Source: an uncultured Hungatella sp. (GTDB lineage Bacteria; Bacillota; Clostridia; Lachnospirales; Lachnospiraceae). From it: a stretch of DNA of 12,480 nucleotides. The notes under the pieces are model-generated. The model searched no databases. It was not told where the DNA came from and saw only the letters and a program-made list of their open reading frames with translations. Where the stretch lies: assembly GCA_910588325.1 (NCBI GenBank), contig CAJUPP010000088.1, positions 1-12,480 of the forward strand, in the 5' to 3' direction. Below are positions 7,344 to 12,480 of the stretch, piece by piece. Positions within the stretch are counted from its first letter, which is position 1; each line of letters begins with the position of its first letter. Position numbers and translations under genes: made by a program.

Positions 7344-7375
7344 CTCTTTTGGCCTTTCCCGGGCTGTTGTCTTAT

Positions 7376-9451
7376 CTATTTCACCAGATTCTTCATACTG
7401 TTGACTCCAATCATCAGCGTGGAAGCATTGTGTACCATGGCAGAGGTAGTCGGCTGTATCAATCCCATAACTCCAAACAGAATCAGCCCCGAGTTAATTC
7501 CGATAATTTGAACATAATTTTTTTGTATCCTTTTTAAGAGCCCGCTGCTAATGGCACGCAATGTTACAAGCCCGGACAGGTGATCTGCCTCGACGGTGAT
7601 ATCCGCAATCTCTCTGGCAATCTGCGCCCCGTCACTGATGGCGATTCCCACATCTGCCAGAGAAAGGGCCGGAGAATCGTTGATCCCGTCTCCCACCATG
7701 ATAACCTTTCTGCCTGCCTCCCTCTCTTTTTTCACAAAGTCGGCTTTATCCTCCGGCAGTACCTCTGAGTAATATTCATCTACGCCTACCCTGGCTGCAA
7801 TAGAAGCCGCCGTCCGTTCACTGTCTCCTGTCATCATGACAATCTTAGTAAAACCAGCCTCCCGCAGGGAAGATACTACCTGTGCCGCCTCCTCCCTCAG
7901 AGGATCCTCGATACAGATTACCGCCGCCAGCTTCTTCTCGACAGCCAGATACAGATGAGAATATTCTTCCGGAAGCGCCTTAAACTTATCTTCCATTTCC
8001 TCCGGCACCTTACAGCCCTCATCCTCAAAAATAAAATGATAGCTCCCGATTACTACCTTGCTGCCGTCAACCATGGAGGAGATTCCGTGAGCAACAATAT
8101 ATTCCACCTTGGAATGAGCCTCTTCATGGGTAAGGCCCTTCTCCTTGGCTGCATGGACAACGGCCCTGGCCATGGAATGTGGGAAATGTTCTTCGAGACA
8201 TGCCGCGATGCGCAGCAATTCATCCGGGCTTTCCTCCATGAAAGGCACAACCTCCACAACGGTTGGATGAGCTTTTGTAAGAGTCCCTGTCTTGTCAAAA
8301 ATAATGGTATCCGCTTCGGAAACCTTTTCTAAAAATTTTCCGCCCTTTACCGTAATCTGATAGCTGCCTGCCTCCCGGATTGCCGACAACACGGAAATCG
8401 GCATGGCCAGCTTCAGCGCGCAAGAAAAATCCACCATCAGAACAGACAATGCCTTGGTTGCATTTCTTGTCAAAAGGTATACCAGGGCCGTCCCAAGAAG
8501 TGTATAGGGCACCAGGCTGTCTGCCAGATGCTCCGCCCTTCCTTCCACCGATGACTTTAGCTTCTCCGATTCCTCAATCATCCTTACAATCTTTTCATAT
8601 TTGTTGGAACCGGAGCTTTCCTTCACACAGATAGTCAATTCACCTTCCTCCAGGACGGTTCCAGCATAGACATATCCGCCTTTTGCTTTTGGAACCGGCA
8701 GGGCCTCCCCTGTCATGGATGCCTGGTTCACTGCCCCGTCTCCGTCCACCACAACTCCGTCAAAGGGGATCACATTTCCCATGCGCAGCACCACATGGTC
8801 CCCTTCCTTTATCTGATCCGTATCCACCAGAACTTCCCTGCCGTCCACAAGAAGCCATGCCCTGCTTATGTTGAGAGCCATACTCCTAGCCAGGTCATTG
8901 ACGGATTTCTTGTGGGTCCACTCCTCTAAAATCTCTCCTATTCCTAAGAGAAACATCACGGAACCTGCTGCTTTGGTGTCTCCCCGCAGAAGGGAAACGG
9001 TGATAGCCGTTCCGTCCAGAACCGGCACCTCTAGTTTCCTTTTACTCAGCGTCCGGACCCCTTTCCAGATATACCTGGTGGATTTGCAAAGAACAATCAT
9101 ATTTCTGACCGGCTGAGGAACAAACAGATTGTTGAATATCCGCAGCACTGCCTTCCAGACAATCTTATCTTTGTAATACCGGTTTACCTCCCGTCCGGAA
9201 TTCTCCCACAGATGATCCGGTATAGACGCTTTTTCGCAAGAAAACTGTCTCAGAAGCGTTAAAACTGCCTGCCGCTCTCCTGTATAACAAATGGCAGCAT
9301 CCTGATTTCTCTCATATACTTTTACGGTTTTGATAAAGGACTGATTCTGCAGATAATACTGAAGCATATCTGCCTCTTTCATGGACATCTGCCTGCAAAA
9401 CAGATGCACTCTCAACCGCCCTTTTATTTCATGTACGATTCTAAATTTCAT
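7376..9451 (-). CDS. Heavy-metal-type (P1B) P-type ATPase with atypical motifs
   Basis: 691 residues. Residues 1-75 resemble a degenerate HMA-like domain (RIVHEIKGRLRVHL) without CxxC. The ATPase core is intact: TGEA (247-250), phosphorylation site DKTGT (386-390), TGDSERTA (541-548) and GDGINDSPAL (587-596). Two P1B hallmarks are altered: the membrane CPC motif reads FSC (342-344, in DFSCALKLAMP) and the HP dipeptide reads HS (425-426, EEHFPHSMA). The last helix has MVHNAST (672-678). Such pumps export transition metals at the cell membrane; the ion cannot be assigned, since these changes fall outside the Cu, Zn and Co classes. The ATG at 9451 is chosen over an in-frame TTG at 9547 because the homology starts there and GGAAGGA lies 12 bases upstream; spacing is long but the upstream frame is not protein-like. 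It is separated from the DUF6110 gene by a terminator. Confidence 0.92.
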   Translation of the reverse strand: MKFRIVHEIKGRLRVHLFCRQMSMKEADMLQYYLQNQSFIKTVKVYERNQDAAICYTGERQAVLTLLRQFSCEKASIPDHLWENSGREVNRYYKDKIVWKAVLRIFNNLFVPQPVRNMIVLCKSTRYIWKGVRTLSKRKLEVPVLDGTAITVSLLRGDTKAAGSVMFLLGIGEILEEWTHKKSVNDLARSMALNISRAWLLVDGREVLVDTDQIKEGDHVVLRMGNVIPFDGVVVDGDGAVNQASMTGEALPVPKAKGGYVYAGTVLEEGELTICVKESSGSNKYEKIVRMIEESEKLKSSVEGRAEHLADSLVPYTLLGTALVYLLTRNATKALSVLMVDFSCALKLAMPISVLSAIREAGSYQITVKGGKFLEKVSEADTIIFDKTGTLTKAHPTVVEVVPFMEESPDELLRIAACLEEHFPHSMARAVVHAAKEKGLTHEEAHSKVEYIVAHGISSMVDGSKVVIGSYHFIFEDEGCKVPEEMEDKFKALPEEYSHLYLAVEKKLAAVICIEDPLREEAAQVVSSLREAGFTKIVMMTGDSERTAASIAARVGVDEYYSEVLPEDKADFVKKEREAGRKVIMVGDGINDSPALSLADVGIAISDGAQIAREIADITVEADHLSGLVTLRAISSGLLKRIQKNYVQIIGINSGLILFGVMGLIQPTTSAMVHNASTLMIGVNSMKNLVK

Positions 9452-9485
9452 ATCCAGCTCTGTCCTTCCATAATCTTTTTTCACC

Positions 9486-9545
9486 CTTTCATGTGTAATG
9501 GTGCGTTGACCGCCGGGCACATGAAAGCCTTGTATGGCCCGCACC
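9486..9545 (-). promoter_or_regulatory. Structured ATPase leader with two interleaved stems
   Basis: On the minus strand, GGTGCG (9545-9540) can pair with CGCACC (9505-9500), and CTTTCATGTG (9527-9518) can pair perfectly over 10 bp with CACATGAAAG (9495-9486). The order is A, B, A', B', so the stems either form a pseudoknot or exclude each other. GGGC/GCCC can add to the first stem. The element starts just after a candidate start site (~9549) and ends 35 bases before the ATPase ATG. No T tract follows, so control of translation or RNA stability would be more likely than termination. It matches no riboswitch class that I can recognise. Confidence 0.5.
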
Positions 9546-9555
9546 AATTAACCAT

Positions 9556-9587
9556 ATTATTGCGCAGAATAAATTCTCAGCCTGCAA
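9556..9587 (-). promoter_or_regulatory. Candidate ATPase promoter with a 20-bp spacer and central dyad
   Basis: The minus strand has TTGCAG (9587-9582) and AATAAT (9561-9556) with 20 bp between. The dyad AGAATTTATTCT (9577-9566) is centred exactly in that spacer. This is the geometry of a MerR-controlled promoter, but the -35 match is weak (TTG only), so the call is tentative. It is the best promoter I see between the upstream terminator and the ATPase start. Confidence 0.35.
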
Positions 9588-9594
9588 AGCGAAA

Positions 9595-9676
9595 GAGGGA
9601 GGCGATGCTCTCTCATCACTGGAGCAGACTCTGCGGCAGCATCGTTAACCGATGGCGCTGTGTGCCCATGGCACAC
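9595..9676. other. Gene-free, hairpin-rich stretch
   Basis: Three inverted repeats lie close together: GAGGGAG/CTCTCTC (9595-9601 and 9608-9614, with one G-U pair only if read as plus-strand RNA), CATCG/CGATG (9640-9644 and 9650-9654) and GTGTGCC/GGCACAC (9660-9666 and 9670-9676, a perfect 7-bp dyad around CAT). No coding potential was seen. They could be operators or part of an RNA; the strand is not settled. Confidence 0.4.
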
Positions 9677-9697
9677 GTTTAGCACGGACCGAAGCAG

Positions 9698-9728
9698 AGA
9701 AAAACACCTGCAGCTTCCCGCAGGTGTT
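9698..9728 (-). terminator. Intrinsic terminator after the DUF6110 gene
   Basis: On the minus strand AACACCTGC (9728-9720) pairs perfectly over 9 bp with GCAGGTGTT (9711-9703) around an 8-base loop, followed by a run of T (about 9704-9698, part of which is in the stem). It starts 8 bases after the DUF6110 stop. It separates that gene from the P-type ATPase, which then needs its own promoter. Confidence 0.85.
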
Positions 9729-9736
9729 GTCATTTC

Positions 9737-10057
9737 TTACTCTGTAGCCGCTTCCGGTTCTGAATCGGGCTCTTCCTTAAATTCATCTTCCCTTTCATCC
9801 TCAAATACTTCCGCCTCTGCCGCTCTCTCCTCATTCACCTGAAGGGCTTCCGCATAGATATCTTCCGCATTTTCCTGAATGGTTGTCACGGTCTTCATAA
9901 CACACTCCTTTGCCCGAAGCACTGCCGCCGTACAGGAAACATACACCTTTTTTGCATCTTTACTGGACAGTACTTTTACTCCCGCCGTCCCGAATAACAC
10001 TCCGGCAGCAAATATACCTGTCTTTTTCGCATCCAGTTTTCCTAAAATGTCCATCAT
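9737..10057 (-). CDS. DUF6110-like membrane-anchored protein with acidic tail
   Basis: 106 residues from the first of two adjacent ATGs. One hydrophobic segment (GIFAAGVLFGTAGVKVL, 14-30) is followed by a conserved-looking helix with two cysteines (C42, C52; VYVSCTAAVLRAKECVMK) and an acidic C-terminus (~75-106, rich in Glu and Asp). The pattern matches proteins annotated as DUF6110 in Firmicutes; no function is established. AAGGAGG lies about 12 bases upstream of the first ATG. It follows the 26-residue peptide gene by 32 bp in the same direction and is closed by an intrinsic terminator. Neighbouring ZIP and P1B-ATPase genes suggest a role in metal handling, with the acidic tail a possible cation-binding region; this is inference only. 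Confidence 0.85.
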   Translation of the reverse strand: MMDILGKLDAKKTGIFAAGVLFGTAGVKVLSSKDAKKVYVSCTAAVLRAKECVMKTVTTIQENAEDIYAEALQVNEERAAEAEVFEDEREDEFKEEPDSEPEAATE

Positions 10058-10089
10058 AGCACGCCTTCCTCCTTCATAACAATCAAGTT

Positions 10090-10170
10090 TTATTTGTGTT
10101 TATAACCGGTATAGAATGTCATAACCATGCAGAACACTGCTGCCCACGCCCAGAATCTGTGACTTTTCAT
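10090..10170 (-). CDS. 26-residue membrane peptide (resembles DUF6219)
   Basis: A 26-codon gene with a strong ribosome binding site, AGGAGG, about 8 bases before the ATG at 10170. The peptide begins MKSHRFWAWAAVFCMVM and ends with TGYKHK: a short basic start, one hydrophobic span rich in W, F and M with one Cys (C14), and a basic His/Lys end. It should sit in the membrane as a single helix. It resembles the very short proteins annotated as DUF6219 that I recall in Lachnospiraceae; the family name is from memory and less certain than the gene. It is the first gene of a two-gene unit with DUF6110. Gene finders with a minimum length will miss it. Confidence 0.72.
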   Translation of the reverse strand: MKSHRFWAWAAVFCMVMTFYTGYKHK

Positions 10171-10196
10171 ATGGTAGTCCTCCTTAGTTAAATACC

Positions 10197-10225
10197 ATTA
10201 TAATATCTAAAGTTTGGACTTTCCA
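10197..10225 (-). promoter_or_regulatory. Promoter of the small-peptide/DUF6110 operon
   Basis: The minus strand has a perfect -10 TATAAT (10202-10197) with TGGAAA (10225-10220) 17 bp upstream as a weak -35. A 5-bp dyad AAAGT/ACTTT (10209-10213 and 10218-10222) lies in the spacer and overlaps the -35, so a repressor or activator site is possible. No good terminator is visible after the ZIP gene, so read-through may also contribute. Confidence 0.5.
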
Positions 10226-10305
10226 TCAGTTTTTTCTTATTGATATTTTTTCTCAATTATATGCTGTTTCCGTGGATGGCAGCATCGCTATATACCCGAA
10301 AATCA

Positions 10306-11088
10306 CTATCCCAGCGCCACATCCAATGCCATCATCACCGTAAATCCTGCGGAAAACAGGATGGTTCCCACATTGGAATGATTTCCTTCTGACATCTCCG
10401 GAATCAGTTCCTCCACTACCACATAAATCATGGCTCCGGCCGCAAAACTCAAAAGATAAGGCAGAAACGGAATCACATACCTGGCTGCCAGGATAGTAAA
10501 CATCGCTCCTATAGGTTCCACCACTCCCGAATACACACCATAGAAAAATGCCTTTCTTTTGCTGACACCTTCCGCCCTAAGAGGCATGGAGATAATTGCT
10601 CCCTCCGGAAAATTCTGTATGGCGATGCCCAGTGAAAGAGCCAGAGCCCCCATGGCCGTAATTCCCATATCTCCGGAAATCCATCCGGCATATACCACAC
10701 CCACAGCCATGCCTTCCGGCAGATTATGAAGGGTTACTGCAAGCACCAGCATGGTTGTCTTGTGCAGACTGCTTTTTGGCCCTTCTGCCTTACTGCTGTT
10801 CATATGCAGGTGAGGAATCGTCCGATCCAAAACCAATAAAAACAGGATGCCAAGCCAGAAACCGATGACAGCAGGCACAAAAGCCCACTTTCCCATACCC
10901 TCCGCCTCGTTCATAGCTGGAATCAGCAGACTCCAGATAGAAGCTGCCACCATAACACCAGCTGCAAAGCCGGTCAGGGCTCTCTGCACCAGGGCATCCA
11001 GTTTATGTTTCATAAACAGAACACAGCCTGACCCAAGAGTTGTTCCCAAAAACGGAATCAGGATTCCCCAAATCCCTTGTCCTTCCAT
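10306..11088 (-). CDS. ZIP-family divalent metal transporter (GufA/ZupT-like)
   Basis: 260 residues, about eight hydrophobic segments. The metal-binding helices carry HNLPEG (121-126) and QNFPEG (158-163), the paired motifs of TM4 and TM5 in ZIP proteins. EPIGA (191-195) and VEELIPE (225-231) complete the family pattern. A variable loop (~92-110) includes HLHMN. ZIP proteins bring Zn2+, Fe2+ or Mn2+ into the cytoplasm; specificity is not readable here. Three ATGs stand in a row; the third (11088) has the best spacing (7 bases) from GGAGG (11100-11096), while the first would almost touch it. It has its own promoter and precedes the small-peptide/DUF6110 operon. Confidence 0.93.
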   Translation of the reverse strand: MEGQGIWGILIPFLGTTLGSGCVLFMKHKLDALVQRALTGFAAGVMVAASIWSLLIPAMNEAEGMGKWAFVPAVIGFWLGILFLLVLDRTIPHLHMNSSKAEGPKSSLHKTTMLVLAVTLHNLPEGMAVGVVYAGWISGDMGITAMGALALSLGIAIQNFPEGAIISMPLRAEGVSKRKAFFYGVYSGVVEPIGAMFTILAARYVIPFLPYLLSFAAGAMIYVVVEELIPEMSEGNHSNVGTILFSAGFTVMMALDVALG

Positions 11089-11106
11089 CATCATTCCTCC
11101 ATATTA

Positions 11107-11153
11107 TTAGTCTTATCTAACCAAATAGTACAACAGATTCTTTTTTAATTCAA
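11107..11153 (-). promoter_or_regulatory. Promoter of the ZIP gene with a TTAG-N6-CTAA dyad
   Basis: The minus strand has TTGAAT (11153-11148), a 17-bp spacer and TACTAT (11130-11125). Immediately downstream, TTAG-N6-CTAA (11107-11120) covers the likely start site near 11118. TTAG/CTAA half-sites are seen in operators of DtxR-family metalloregulators, which would fit a metal importer, but the arms are only 4 bp long. Confidence 0.6.
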
Positions 11154-11206
11154 GCCCCGAATTTCTCTTACAATTTTTTCATGCCAATAGCACAATACCT
11201 GTATTT

Positions 11207-11547
11207 TCATATGTGTTTCCTTTTCTTCTTCCTGTTCAATGGCTTTTTTTCTTTTTCAAGAAAAGCAATCTTATCCGCCAGACGCTCCACGTTCACCATA
11301 CTGGAAATGATAAGGGCATTGATTTTTTTGATTTCCCTGTTCATGTTTCCAGCTTCGGTCAGAATACCCCTTCTCTCCATTGCAGTCACTGCCGCACCCA
11401 TACAGCTGCATATACTTTATACGATTTATAATCGTTCCCTTTCTATGTCGGGATTTTCTGACCGTTTTTGTCAAGCTCATATTCCCGCCGGCATTTCTTT
11501 TCTAAAAAAGTTCCGTCTTTTTGAAACGTGCGCCGTTCTGTGGGAAA
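11207..11547 (-). pseudogene. Remnant of a MobA/MobL-type relaxase
   Basis: Two pieces of one relaxase can be read in different frames. The upstream piece (11547 to about 11410) includes FQKDGTFLEKKCRREYELD and KNGQKIPT, then an in-frame TAG (11445-11443). Its pattern fits the segment after the histidine motif of MobA/MobL relaxases of Gram-positive mobile elements. The downstream piece (about 11398 to 11207) reads GAAVTAMERRGILTEAGNMN followed by REIKKINALI and a Lys/Arg-rich end, matching the conserved HLG-A-MERRGI-GN-NREI region. The linking part (WN...DHRSY...P) is missing, so an internal deletion plus stop and frame change inactivated the gene; the catalytic N-terminal third is also gone. 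It marks the site of a decayed mobilisable element beside the ABC-F gene. Confidence 0.7.
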
Positions 11548-11667
11548 ATCATTTCACTGATATAGACAAGACCACAAAAATTATTGAGCACAGTTGCTGA
11601 CAACTCTTTGCGAAACAGGCGAAAAGTATCATTTTTGCGGAGAGATTGTTTAACATTGACTTGTATG

Positions 11668-11696
11668 TTGACAAACGCGCCAAAATATGATAATCT
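11668..11696 (+). promoter_or_regulatory. Promoter of the ABC-F leader transcript
   Basis: A perfect -35 TTGACA (11668-11673) is followed at 17 bp by TAATCT (11691-11696); a better hexamer, GATAAT (11689-11694), lies at 15 bp. The start would be near 11701, giving a leader of about 365 bases before the ABC-F ATG. The stretch 11548-11667 upstream shows no gene. Confidence 0.65.
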
Positions 11697-11731
11697 TGCT
11701 CAGGTTTCAAAATTCCCAAGGAGGGGCCGGC

Positions 11732-11821
11732 ATGAATTTTCGTTTGACTGATAAACGAGTGAAGAGACTTAGCTCTGTACAATCCGAACCGATGAAACAT
11801 TGTGCAGAGTATAGCGTATAG
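11732..11821 (+). CDS. Leader peptide (29 residues) of the ABC-F gene
   Basis: AAGGAGGGG (11718-11726), the strongest ribosome binding site nearby, sits 5 bases before an ATG that opens a 29-codon frame ending in TAG (11819-11821). The peptide starts MNFRLTDKRVKRLSSVQ and ends HCAEYSV; it is basic at the start and looks like no known domain. Its last codons lie inside a hairpin (11789-11842), and two intrinsic terminators follow before the ABC-F gene. This is the layout of a regulatory peptide at which a drug-bound ribosome stalls. Its function is inferred from position. Confidence 0.65.
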   Translation: MNFRLTDKRVKRLSSVQSEPMKHCAEYSV

Positions 11822-11886
11822 AACGCTTTAGGATTTCATCGGGAACAAAGCAGTACCCGTCCAAGTTGATGCGTCGGTTTGGATGG
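11789..11886 (+). promoter_or_regulatory. Leader hairpins overlapping the leader peptide
   Basis: CCGATGAAA (11789-11797) pairs perfectly with TTTCATCGG (11834-11842); AGCG/CGCT (11813-11816 and 11824-11827) adds an inner stem, and the leader-peptide stop is in the loop. A second stem, CCGTCCAA/TTGGATGG (11857-11864 and 11879-11886, one G-U pair), follows. GGCTAT at 11885-11890 repeats part of the first terminator's left arm and could pair with its right arm as an antiterminator. Confidence 0.6.
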
Positions 11887-11922
11887 CTATTGCTTATTTC
11901 CCGTACATGAATTTAGCGTAAT

Positions 11923-11964
11923 AAAGGCTATGGGCAATGTTTTGTCCATAGCCTTTTGCTTTTC
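11923..11964 (+). terminator. Intrinsic terminator 1 (attenuator) before the ABC-F gene
   Basis: The left arm 11923-11937 (AAAGGCTATGGGCAA) pairs over 15 bp, one G-U, with 11942-11956 around a TGTT loop, followed by TGCTTTT. The G-U pair forms only as plus-strand RNA. It lies within the leader, 105 bases upstream of the gene it would silence. Confidence 0.85.
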
Positions 11965-11984
11965 ATTTCGTATGAGAAAATGAT

Positions 11985-12038
11985 AGGCAGAGGGTAGGCG
12001 CGCTTTTGTGCGCATTTATCCTCTGCCTTTTCTTTTTT
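11985..12038 (+). terminator. Intrinsic terminator 2 before the ABC-F gene
   Basis: AGGCAGAGGGTA (11985-11996) pairs over 12 positions, one G-U, with TATCCTCTGCCT (12017-12028). The inner GCGC/GCGC bases can extend it, and a long T tract (TTTTCTTTTTT) follows. It ends about 30 bases before the ABC-F ATG, so transcripts must pass two terminators to reach the gene. Confidence 0.85.
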
Positions 12039-12068
12039 CACACATTAAAGAGAAAGGAATTGAAACAA

Positions 12069-12480
12069 ATGAGTTTGTTGGAAATACATGGATTAACGCA
12101 CTCTTTTGGCGAAAATCTTCTTTACAAAAATGCCGAATTAACACTGAATAAAGGAGAACACATCGGCATTGTAGGACAAAACGGAACAGGGAAAAGCACT
12201 CTGGTAAAGATATGCACAGACCAGGTTCTCCCTGATGCTGGGGAGATTATTTGGCAAGCAAATACCTCTATCGGATACTTAGACCAATACGCAGAAATAG
12301 ACCACAGTCTGACAATGAGAGACTTTCTGAAATCGGCATTTTCAAGATTGTATCACATTGAAGCTGAGATGGCATCGCTGTACGAGAGAGCTGCGAATGG
12401 AGACATGGGATGTTTAGGCCGAGCTGCTCAACTCCAAGAATGTCTGGAGATGGAGGATTTCTATTCGATTGACACACGCA
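12069..12480 (+). CDS. ABC-F family ATPase, 5' part (probable ribosome-protection type)
   Basis: 137 codons are visible; the gene runs off the right edge. It starts directly with a nucleotide-binding domain, with no membrane segment: MSLLEIHGLTHSFGENLLYK, Walker A GQNGTGKST (36-44) and Q-loop GYLDQ (69-73), followed by a helical region (from ~85, RDFLKSAFSRLYHIEAEM) typical of the ABC-F arm subdomain. ABC-F proteins act on ribosomes; some give resistance to lincosamides, pleuromutilins, streptogramins or phenicols, others are housekeeping factors. The attenuator-like leader favours a drug-inducible resistance role. AAAGGA lies 10 bases before the ATG. The signature motif and second domain are not in view, so the subfamily cannot be named. 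The nearby relaxase remnant suggests it came in on a mobile element. Confidence 0.85.
   Translation, partial: MSLLEIHGLTHSFGENLLYKNAELTLNKGEHIGIVGQNGTGKSTLVKICTDQVLPDAGEIIWQANTSIGYLDQYAEIDHSLTMRDFLKSAFSRLYHIEAEMASLYERAANGDMGCLGRAAQLQECLEMEDFYSIDTR

Noticed and set aside
9506..9521. ACCGCCGGGCA on the plus strand, similar to the 3' core of ZTP riboswitches
   Set aside because: The 5' half of that riboswitch is absent, the match has a missing base, and the downstream plus strand holds no gene it could control.
9452..9547. Extended N-terminus of the ATPase starting at a TTG at 9547
   Set aside because: The extra 32 residues are not protein-like, cover the leader stems, and the conserved N-terminal domain starts at the ATG at 9451.
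9640..9660. GTTAACCGATGG on the plus strand, recalling the end of a c-di-GMP-I riboswitch
   Set aside because: The rest of the conserved c-di-GMP-I core is not present upstream and no plus-strand gene follows; the string is explained by the CATCG/CGATG dyad.
11181..11600. 139-codon plus-strand open frame
   Set aside because: It is the opposite strand of the relaxase remnant. Its composition (runs of F, L, I) is that of a complement of Lys/Glu-rich coding sequence, and it has no ribosome binding site.
11549..11800. 83-codon minus-strand open frame
   Set aside because: Runs antisense through the ABC-F promoter and leader peptide, has no ribosome binding site and resembles no protein.
12268..12477. 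Minus-strand open frame at the right edge
   Set aside because: Antisense to the ABC-F coding sequence, which has clear Walker A and Q-loop motifs on the plus strand.
1..12480. CRISPR array, rRNA, complete insertion sequence, prophage
   Set aside because: No regularly spaced repeats, rRNA signatures, transposase with terminal inverted repeats, or phage genes were seen on either strand.

Overview
The window looks like chromosomal DNA of a Gram-positive anaerobe of the Clostridia, most likely Lachnospiraceae. This is inferred from gene content and style: a PadR-regulated SEDS protein with an N-terminal permease-prefix-like domain, an anaerobic-type cobalamin methyltransferase, a DUF6110 protein next to a divergent P1B-type ATPase, AGGAGG-type ribosome binding sites and TTGACA/TATAAT promoters. 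No species can be named from the sequence alone. Every gene from 1 to about 11550 is on the minus strand; only the last ~800 bases are transcribed on the plus strand.

Reading the minus strand from right to left: (1) 11088-7376 is a metal-transport neighbourhood. It holds a ZIP-family transporter, a 26-residue membrane peptide, a DUF6110 protein with an acidic tail, an intrinsic terminator, a gene-poor structured stretch, and a P1B-type ATPase whose hallmark CPC and HP motifs are both altered. (2) 7343-5815 holds a possible 33-residue peptide and then a two-gene operon, a single-cysteine MerR regulator (AdhR/NmlR-like) and an aldo/keto reductase. The operon has a textbook MerR promoter with a 19-bp spacer and an operator in it. 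(3) 5649-2104 holds a MATE efflux protein, radA and an isolated cbiL, closed by a strong terminator. (4) 2023-87 is a PadR regulator overlapping a SEDS (FtsW/RodA-like) membrane protein, under a consensus promoter covered by two copies of a 20-bp operator-like repeat. (5) The 5' part of a tRNA-Trp gene sits at 53-1, with its promoter inside the end of the SEDS gene.

The right end (11207-12480) differs. It holds a decayed MobA/MobL-type relaxase remnant on the minus strand, pointing to a past mobile element. Next to it, on the plus strand, is an ABC-F ATPase gene with a long regulatory leader: promoter, 29-codon leader peptide, a hairpin overlapping that peptide, and two tandem intrinsic terminators before the gene. 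This layout fits drug-responsive transcription attenuation of ribosome-protection genes.

The best candidates for undescribed biology are the tiny-peptide/DUF6110/atypical ATPase metal module with its interleaved-hairpin leader, the ABC-F attenuator with a relaxase scar beside it, and the PadR-controlled SEDS fusion protein. The MerR/reductase pair is a well-resolved electrophile-response unit.
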